This document shows, piece after piece, positions 6,397-10,896 of a DNA stretch of 10,896 nucleotides. A model generated the notes under the pieces. It did no database searches. It was not told where the DNA came from and saw nothing but the letters and a program-made list of their open reading frames with translations. A program made the position numbers and the translations under genes. The stretch lies in the NCBI GenBank assembly GCA_028279205.1, contig JANQSR010000104.1, positions 1 to 10,896 on the forward strand, in the 5' to 3' direction. Source of the stretch: Simkania sp. (GTDB lineage Bacteria; Chlamydiota; Chlamydiia; Chlamydiales; Simkaniaceae). Within the stretch, counting starts at the first letter, position 1, and the number at the start of each line of letters is the position of its first letter.

Positions 6397-6420
6397 TTAA
6401 CTCAATTACTCAAGGAGAAT

Positions 6421-6639
6421 ATGGCCAAAGAAGATACTCTCAAACTCGATGGGAAAGTAGAAGAATTATTACCTAACATGACTTTTCGTGTGACTCTCGA
6501 AAATGGAATGATTGTGCTTGCTCACCTCTGTGGAAAGATGCGTATGCGTAATATTCGAGTTTTTGTGGGGGATACTGTCAAAGTTGAGATGTCACCCTAC
6601 GATCTGACAAAAGCCCGAATTGTATACCGCCAAAAATAA
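6421..6639 (+). CDS. infA: Translation initiation factor IF-1
   Basis: This 72-residue protein is the full standard length of IF-1, an S1/OB-fold protein that binds the ribosomal A site during initiation. The diagnostic sequence is present throughout: [39 protein letters not shown], and the C-terminal [20 protein letters not shown]. The start at ATG 6421 is fixed by family length, by AAGGAG just upstream and by the promoter at 6368-6396, even though the frame is open for 37 more codons upstream. A DEAD-box RNA helicase follows after 50 bases on the same strand. In Chlamydia I recall infA near tuf; no tuf or tRNA is nearby here, so this may be a second or relocated infA copy. Confidence 0.96.
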   Translation: MAKEDTLKLDGKVEELLPNMTFRVTLENGMIVLAHLCGKMRMRNIRVFVGDTVKVEMSPYDLTKARIVYRQK

Positions 6640-6642
6640 TCT

Positions 6643-6670
6643 TTGATTTTTGGAAAACCCGTAATAAAAT
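6643..6670 (+). promoter_or_regulatory. Possible promoter for the DEAD-box helicase gene
   Basis: TTGATT (6643-6648), a 16-base spacer and TAAAAT (6665-6670) lie in the 50-base gap after infA. The gap contains no terminator, so the helicase may be transcribed both from infA and from here. Only a visual match. Confidence 0.35.
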
Positions 6671-6689
6671 TTAAGAGAAAAATAAGCAA

Positions 6690-7991
6690 ATGGAATTTAA
6701 TAATCTATCTTTACACCCGAAAATCCTCAAAGCTGTGAATAAAGTCGGTTATTCAAGCCCAACAGAAATACAGAAAGAGACAATCCCACAAATTATCAAG
6801 GGGGTTGATGTGCAAGCGTGCTCGCACACTGGAACGGGAAAGACAGCCGCTTTCTTACTGCCAGCCTTCAACCACTTGGTGACTAGCCCAAATCACAAGA
6901 AGAGATTTGGTGCGCGTATTTTGATCTTGGTTCCCACAAGAGAGCTTGCCATGCAGATCAAATACCAAGCTCAAAAGTATGGAAAAACGGTGCCACATAT
7001 CAAGTCGGTCTGTATCTATGGGGGAGTGCCCTACAGATCCCAAATCCGGGAACTTTCTCGCCCTTATGATATTTTGATTGCAACGCCTGGCCGTTTGATA
7101 GACTTTGTTGACCAGAAAAAAATCGGTTTTTCTAGTGTAGAGATGCTCATTTTAGATGAGGCGGATCGGATGCTCGACAAAGGGTTCTTGGAGCCAGTTG
7201 AAAAAATTGCTCGAGCCACTCCAAATGCAAGACAGACGCTCCTCTTTTCGGCAACATTGCAACAAGAGGTGATCGATTTTTCAAAGCGGTTGCTCAAAGA
7301 CCCTATAGAGATCAAACTAGAGCCTCGCTTAGAGCAGTCGGGAAAAATCAAACAGAGCCTCCACTTTGTCGATAATCTAAACCACAAAGATCGTCTATTG
7401 GATCACCTTCTCAAGCAAAAGGAGAGGGGAGATACGATTATATTTACGTCGACAAAGAAGAGTGCAGATCGGCTGGCCAAAGATCTGCATGATAAGCGGC
7501 ATCTGGTTGGTGCTTTGCATGGAAATATCAGCCAACACAGGCGCTCAAAAATCCTTTCGAGGATGCGGAGAGGGGATATTCAAATTTTGGTGGCAACAGA
7601 TATTGCTGCCAGGGGAATTGATATTCATTCGATTACGCATGTCATTAACTACGATCTTCCTTTCAATGTCTGTGACTACGTGCACCGGATTGGAAGAACG
7701 GGGCGAGCGGGAAAAGAGGGGTTTGCGTGCTCTTTCGTCGGAAATCGGGATCGGAAAGCGATGAAAAAGATCAAGCAGTTTACGGGGCAGCCTATCGAGG
7801 TTGCGACAGTTCCTGGCTTAGAGCCCTCCGTTCGAAAGCAAGGCTCCAAACCAATAAATAAGCTCTCCGTGAAGAAAGGTTTGAAATCAAGAAACAATCG
7901 CTCTTTTGGGAAACAAGGCTCAAAACCGACAAATAAAAGGGTCGCATCAAGAAAAGATAATCTCAAGATGAATGAGAAAGGAAAAAGGTGA
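6690..7991 (+). CDS. DEAD-box ATP-dependent RNA helicase, RhlE-like
   Basis: This 433-residue protein carries all DEAD-box helicase motifs in order: Q motif (FNNL...GYSSPTEIQ, 3-28), Walker A SHTGTGKT (45-52), Ia PTREL (82-86), GG (111-112), Ib TPGR (132-135), II DEAD (156-159), III SAT (187-189), IV IFTST (251-255), V ATDIAARGID (302-311) and VI HRIGRTGR (332-339). Helicases of this type unwind short RNA duplexes in ribosome assembly, mRNA decay or cold adaptation. After about residue 378 comes a basic, low-complexity tail typical of RhlE-like enzymes, containing KQGSKPINK (383-391) and KQGSKPTNK (408-416), an internal repeat. The ATG at 6690 has only a weak purine-rich AAGAGAAA upstream. 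Its position just after infA suggests a shared role in translation or cold response. RhlE versus DeaD/SrmB cannot be settled by eye. Confidence 0.93.
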   Translation: MEFNNLSLHPKILKAVNKVGYSSPTEIQKETIPQIIKGVDVQACSHTGTGKTAAFLLPAFNHLVTSPNHKKRFGARILILVPTRELAMQIKYQAQKYGKTVPHIKSVCIYGGVPYRSQIRELSRPYDILIATPGRLIDFVDQKKIGFSSVEMLILDEADRMLDKGFLEPVEKIARATPNARQTLLFSATLQQEVIDFSKRLLKDPIEIKLEPRLEQSGKIKQSLHFVDNLNHKDRLLDHLLKQKERGDTIIFTSTKKSADRLAKDLHDKRHLVGALHGNISQHRRSKILSRMRRGDIQILVATDIAARGIDIHSITHVINYDLPFNVCDYVHRIGRTGRAGKEGFACSFVGNRDRKAMKKIKQFTGQPIEVATVPGLEPSVRKQGSKPINKLSVKKGLKSRNNRSFGKQGSKPTNKRVASRKDNLKMNEKGKR

Positions 7992-8040
7992 ATGACCATT
8001 TGATCGGCTGTCCTCACCAGTTTTAAAGAGGGCAAGAGGT

Positions 8041-9261
8041 ATGAAAAAGCTTCTCCCCGTTTTAACCGTTCTTTTTTTGGGATATTTTGGGTTTTCACTC
8101 GCCCTTCCTATCTTCCCTCCCCTTTTTCTCGATCTTAAAGATAGCTTCTTGCCTCCAGAGATGGGAATAAGCGTCCGTAGAGTCCTCCTCGGGCTTCTAT
8201 TTTCAGCCTACCCTTTAGGGCAATTCATTGGCGCGCCCATTATGGGAAAACTTTCAGACAAGTATGGCAGAAAGCCGATCCTTCTTGTCTCCTTGCTCTC
8301 GATTATCCCTGGATATGTCGGGTCTGCTTTGTCGATTATCTATGGCTTACCCCCTTTGCTTTTCTTTAGTCGATTTTGTGTGGGTCTTTTAGAGGGGAAT
8401 ATCACGATTGCGTATGCGGCTATTACAGATATCAGCGAAGATGAAAAGCGCAAGGTCGAAAACTTTGGTTGGGTCGTCTCTTTGAGCAGCAGTGGGTTTT
8501 TATTTGGGCCTCTGATTGGAGGTTTCCTAGCCGATTCTAAACTGGCGACCTGGTTCAGATATGATACCCCTTTTTGGTTTGCAGCCCTCTTGATTTTGAT
8601 CGGCTTTCTCACTGTTTGGCTCGCATTCAAAGAGACCCACAGGAGAGATCCTAATGTGAAAATCGGTTTAATTGGACTATTTGCCTCTTTCTCTGAGAGT
8701 TTAAAGATCAAACGTCTCAAGAGAATTTTTGTTGCCAACCTCTGCTTTTTTCTCGCCTGCTTTTTTTTTCTTAACTTCTTCACTTCCTATTTTTTGACCC
8801 TATTCCAGTTTAACGAGTTTCAGCTTGGAATGGTGAGCGCTTACGTAGAGTTTTCGATTGTGATCGCTCCCTTTTCTTTCGGGATAATCGCCCGTTTTTG
8901 GAGCGGTGTCAAAACAGCCAAGATCGGACTTTTTTGCTTAGGACTGAGTTTGCTGGTTTTTCTCCTCTTTACATCCTCTCACGCTTGGCTTGCCACTTTG
9001 ATCCCCGTAGGGTTTTTTAGTGCTGTCGGTTTTACCTATTCCGCATTCATGATCTCGAGTATGACTGACAAAAGAAACCAGGGACAAGCTCTTGGAGCAA
9101 ACGTGGCGATTCAGGTTTTTGGGGAAGGAGTCACCGCCCTTTTCGGTGGGTTTTTAGCCGTTTTTTGGATCGGCATGCCGATCCTGTTTGGCGCCCTTTT
9201 CGCTTTTTTGGGAGGGGTGGTTCTCATCTTTGAAATGAGAAACTCTAAACCTACTACGTAA
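8041..9261 (+). CDS. MFS drug/H+ antiporter-type transporter, copy 1
   Basis: This 406-residue, very hydrophobic protein has about 12 predicted membrane helices. MFS motif A is GKLSDKYGRKP (69-79, loop 2-3), the motif B arginine is in RFCVGLLEG (Arg111, helix 4), and a motif C-like SGFLFGPLIGG (151-161, helix 5) is typical of DHA1 antiporters such as TetA-type drug exporters. Direction and substrate are inferred; in an intracellular bacterium it could equally be a metabolite carrier. The start ATG has AAAGAGGG eight bases upstream. It follows the helicase gene after 49 bases without a visible terminator. The next gene is a close paralogue (about 78% identical by hand alignment, no gap longer than one residue). 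TAA at 9259-9261. Confidence 0.9.
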   Translation: MKKLLPVLTVLFLGYFGFSLALPIFPPLFLDLKDSFLPPEMGISVRRVLLGLLFSAYPLGQFIGAPIMGKLSDKYGRKPILLVSLLSIIPGYVGSALSIIYGLPPLLFFSRFCVGLLEGNITIAYAAITDISEDEKRKVENFGWVVSLSSSGFLFGPLIGGFLADSKLATWFRYDTPFWFAALLILIGFLTVWLAFKETHRRDPNVKIGLIGLFASFSESLKIKRLKRIFVANLCFFLACFFFLNFFTSYFLTLFQFNEFQLGMVSAYVEFSIVIAPFSFGIIARFWSGVKTAKIGLFCLGLSLLVFLLFTSSHAWLATLIPVGFFSAVGFTYSAFMISSMTDKRNQGQALGANVAIQVFGEGVTALFGGFLAVFWIGMPILFGALFAFLGGVVLIFEMRNSKPTT

Positions 9262-9300
9262 TCAAAAGTTGTTGAGGCTCATGCAGAGTTTTTGCTTTTT

Positions 9301-9309
9301 TGTTACAAT
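9301..9309 (+). promoter_or_regulatory. Possible extended -10 promoter for MFS copy 2
   Basis: TGTTACAAT carries a TGn extension before TACAAT (9304-9309), but no good -35 is seen at the right distance. The predicted start point would fall at or just before ATG 9320, giving an almost leaderless transcript, so this is a tentative call. Confidence 0.25.
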
Positions 9310-9319
9310 TTTGGAAGTT

Positions 9320-10543
9320 ATGAAAAAGCTTCTTCCCGTTTTAATCGTCCTTTTTTTAGGCTATCTTGGGTTCTCCCTAGCTCTTCCCATTTTTCCTCCC
9401 CTTTTTCTCGATCTTGAGCGTAGCTTTTTGCCTCTAGAAGTGAGCACAAACATGCGTAGGATCCTCATCGGGCTTTTATTCTCAGCCTATCCTTTAGGGC
9501 AGTTCATCGGTGCGCCCATTATGGGAAAACTTTCAGATAAGTATGGCAGAAAGCCGATCCTTCTCCTCTCTTTACTCTCAATTATTCCTGGGTACATCGG
9601 ATCCGCTTTGTCGATTATCTATGCTTACCCCCCTTTGCTCTTTTTTAGTCGATTTTGGGTGGGCCTTTTAGAGGGAAACATCACAATTGCGTATGCGGCT
9701 ATCGCAGATATCAGCGAAAATGAAGAGAGTAAGGTCAAAAACTTTGGTTGGATGGTCTCTTTGAGCAGCAGCGCTTTTTTCTTTGGCCCTCTGATTGGGG
9801 GTTTTCTTGCTGATTCTAAGGTAGCGACCTGGTTTAGATATGATACTCCTTTTTGGTTTGGAGCCCTTTTCGTTTTGATCGGTTTTTTAACTGTTTGGAT
9901 TGCATTTAAAGAGACTCGCACGAGAAATCAGACCATAAAAATCAGTCTGGTGGCAGTGCTCTCCTCTTTCCTTGAGAGTTTAAAGATCAAACGTCTCAAG
10001 AGGATTCTTGCCGCAAATCTTTGCTTCTTTCTCGCTCTCTTTTTCTTTTTAAATTTCTTCACTTCCTATTTTTTAACCCTATTTCACTTTAATGTTTTTC
10101 AGCTCGGAAAAGTGAGCGCTTACCTGGCACTCTTGATTGTGATCGCCCCCTTCTCTTTCGGGATGATCGCCCGTTTTTGGACCGCTTTGAAAACGGCCAA
10201 GATCGGACTTTTTTGCACAGGAGTGAGTCTGTTGCTCTTTCTCACAATCGCATCCCCCCATGCCTGGCTTCTCACTTTGATCCCTTTGGGGTTTCTTGTC
10301 GCTGTCGGTCTCACCTATCCCGCACTGATGATCTCGAACGTGATTGGAAAGAGAAATCAAGGGCAAGCTCTTGGAGCAAACGTAGCGATTCAGGTTTTTG
10401 GAGAAGCAATCACCGCCCTTGTTGGTGGATTTTTAGCCATCTTTTGGATCGGCATGCCGATCCTGTTTGGCGCCCTTTTCGCTTTTTTGGGAGGGGGGAT
10501 TCTCCTCTCTGAAACAAGAAACTCTGACCTTAAGTCTGTTTGA
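9320..10543 (+). CDS. MFS drug/H+ antiporter-type transporter, copy 2
   Basis: This 407-residue paralogue of the preceding gene has the same start (MKKLLPVL), motif A GKLSDKYGRKP at the same position, Arg in RFWVGLLEG, and motif C-like SAFFFGPLIGG. I chose ATG 9320 because it aligns exactly with the start of copy 1 and has GGAAG just upstream. An in-frame extension to TTG 9269 (LRLMQSFCFFVTILEV) has no counterpart in copy 1. Differences cluster at residues 32-50, in the loop at about 200-218 and in helices 9-11 (about 280-342), regions that often shape substrate choice. Helices 1-3, 5 and the last two are almost unchanged. Both copies look intact, so both are probably functional, perhaps with different substrates. 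The 58-base gap has no terminator, so co-transcription is likely. Confidence 0.9.
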   Translation: MKKLLPVLIVLFLGYLGFSLALPIFPPLFLDLERSFLPLEVSTNMRRILIGLLFSAYPLGQFIGAPIMGKLSDKYGRKPILLLSLLSIIPGYIGSALSIIYAYPPLLFFSRFWVGLLEGNITIAYAAIADISENEESKVKNFGWMVSLSSSAFFFGPLIGGFLADSKVATWFRYDTPFWFGALFVLIGFLTVWIAFKETRTRNQTIKISLVAVLSSFLESLKIKRLKRILAANLCFFLALFFFLNFFTSYFLTLFHFNVFQLGKVSAYLALLIVIAPFSFGMIARFWTALKTAKIGLFCTGVSLLLFLTIASPHAWLLTLIPLGFLVAVGLTYPALMISNVIGKRNQGQALGANVAIQVFGEAITALVGGFLAIFWIGMPILFGALFAFLGGGILLSETRNSDLKSV

Positions 10544-10585
10544 ACCCCTATTTCGCATTTTACGTCACGCTCTCATCTCAATACG

Positions 10586-10620
10586 GGTGCAATCAGAAGT
10601 GTTGAGGCACCTAAGTTTTT
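10586..10620 (+). terminator. Weak rho-independent terminator candidate after the MFS pair
   Basis: GGTGC (10586-10590) pairs with GCACC (10607-10611) across a 16-base loop, with possible extra AA/TT pairs past a bulge. A run of five T follows at 10616-10620. The stem is short and the T run is offset, so this is only a candidate, placed 43 bases after the stop of MFS copy 2. Confidence 0.25.
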
Positions 10621-10711
10621 CTTCAAGGGTAAGCGTCTAATGAAACCATCTTCTCTGCCATGTCATGCCCATGTATATTGAGCCCGAAATATCCAAATTA
10701 GGAGGCTCTAC

Positions 10712-10885
10712 ATGGTTAGAAAGAGTGAAGAAGAAATCAACGCTCTTATCAAAAAGAGGAAGAATAGTGGCTTGCCCGTGAAGAGCCGGTGCCGACAGGG
10801 GAGCATTACAGTTATAACAAAACAATCCCAAAACAAAAGGAAAAACAAACTGCTTTCCATTAAGAAACTGCACCTTTTTCGATAG
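10712..10885 (+). CDS. Possible small basic protein, or remnant, at window end
   Basis: ATG 10712 has a perfect Shine-Dalgarno AGGAGG (10700-10705) six bases upstream and opens 57 codons: MVRKSEEEINALIKKRKNSG at the start, a very Lys/Arg/Gln-rich middle and KKLHLFR at the end, TAG 10883-10885. I do not recognise it. The other two plus frames also hold protein-like segments: one reads MPMYIEPEISKLGGSTWLER from 10668 and ends at about 10783, the other reads AREEPVPTGEHYSYNKTIPK and ends at 10860. The minus strand has an 84-codon ORF (10637-10891) without a ribosome site in view. With so many open frames, either the 57-codon ORF is real or this is a frame-disrupted remnant of a different gene. 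Confidence 0.3.
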   Translation: MVRKSEEEINALIKKRKNSGLPVKSRCRQGSITVITKQSQNKRKNKLLSIKKLHLFR

Positions 10886-10896
10886 TCGCATGCGGG

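Larger units (their letters stand above)
6179..6420. other. AT-rich divergent intergenic region between the Inc-like gene and infA
   Basis: The region is strongly AT-rich near the Inc-like start (T8 and A/T runs at 6190-6250). It contains a perfect 9-bp hairpin (6258-6279) and a good infA promoter (6368-6396). Positions 6310-6420 are open in frame with infA from a TTG, but the encoded segment ([15 protein letters not shown] and onward) is not part of the IF-1 fold, and the promoter lies inside it, so I treat it as non-coding. I see no convincing -35/-10 pair for the minus-strand gene. Confidence 0.5.

Noticed and set aside
7987..8020. GGTGA/TCACC inverted repeat followed by TTTT as a terminator after the helicase gene
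   Set aside because: The stem is only five pairs with a loop of more than 20 bases, too weak to call.
8340..8783. 147-codon minus-strand ORF opposite MFS copy 1, with a similar one opposite copy 2 (9625-9921)
   Set aside because: Both are antisense to well-supported membrane proteins. Their resemblance to each other follows from the duplication of the sense genes, and neither has a ribosome site.
9269..9319. N-terminal extension of MFS copy 2 from TTG 9269
   Set aside because: It is absent from copy 1, lacks a ribosome site, and ATG 9320 aligns exactly with the paralogue's start.

Overview
The window looks like chromosome of a member of the Chlamydiota, most likely an environmental (Parachlamydia/Waddlia-type) lineage rather than Chlamydia itself. 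The case rests on four points: a MYG1-family (UPF0160) protein next to a HIT-family protein, a pairing I recall from Chlamydia genomes; a translation factor IF-1 with a very chlamydial-looking sequence; an exported HEAT-repeat protein; and a protein with the architecture of a chlamydial inclusion membrane protein. This placement is from memory of families, not from a search.

Layout. Positions 1-350 hold the 3' end of an unrecognised plus-strand gene with a T9 tract. Positions 223-1427 (minus) hold an unrecognised gene that appears broken: a well-initiated 67-codon start ORF and a 292-codon main ORF can be joined into one protein of about 400 residues only by three one-base frame changes between about 1100 and 1245. 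Positions 1428-1783 are a non-coding divergent region with one promoter candidate per strand. Positions 1784-4770 (plus) are a tight operon: a MYG1-like DHH-type phosphoesterase/nuclease, a HIT (HinT-like) hydrolase and a secreted HEAT-repeat protein. Positions 4767-6178 (minus) carry an Inc-like membrane/coiled-coil protein followed by sufE. Its end converges on the HEAT gene so tightly that both stop codons share bases.

Positions 6179-6420 are a divergent AT-rich region with a strong cUUCGg-type hairpin and a good promoter for infA (6421-6639). A DEAD-box RNA helicase follows (6690-7991). Together infA and the helicase form a translation/RNA-remodelling pair. Next come two tandem paralogous drug/H+-antiporter-type MFS transporters (8041-9261 and 9320-10543), about 78% identical by hand alignment, which look like an old local duplication with partial homogenisation. 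The last 350 bases hold a weak terminator candidate and a possible 57-codon basic ORF with a perfect Shine-Dalgarno sequence. Several frames there are open, so it may be a remnant.

No rRNA, tRNA, CRISPR array or complete insertion sequence is visible. I found no clearly new multi-gene defence or mobile system. The most unusual items are the multiply frameshifted gene at 223-1427, the Inc-like gene upstream of sufE, and the MFS duplication.
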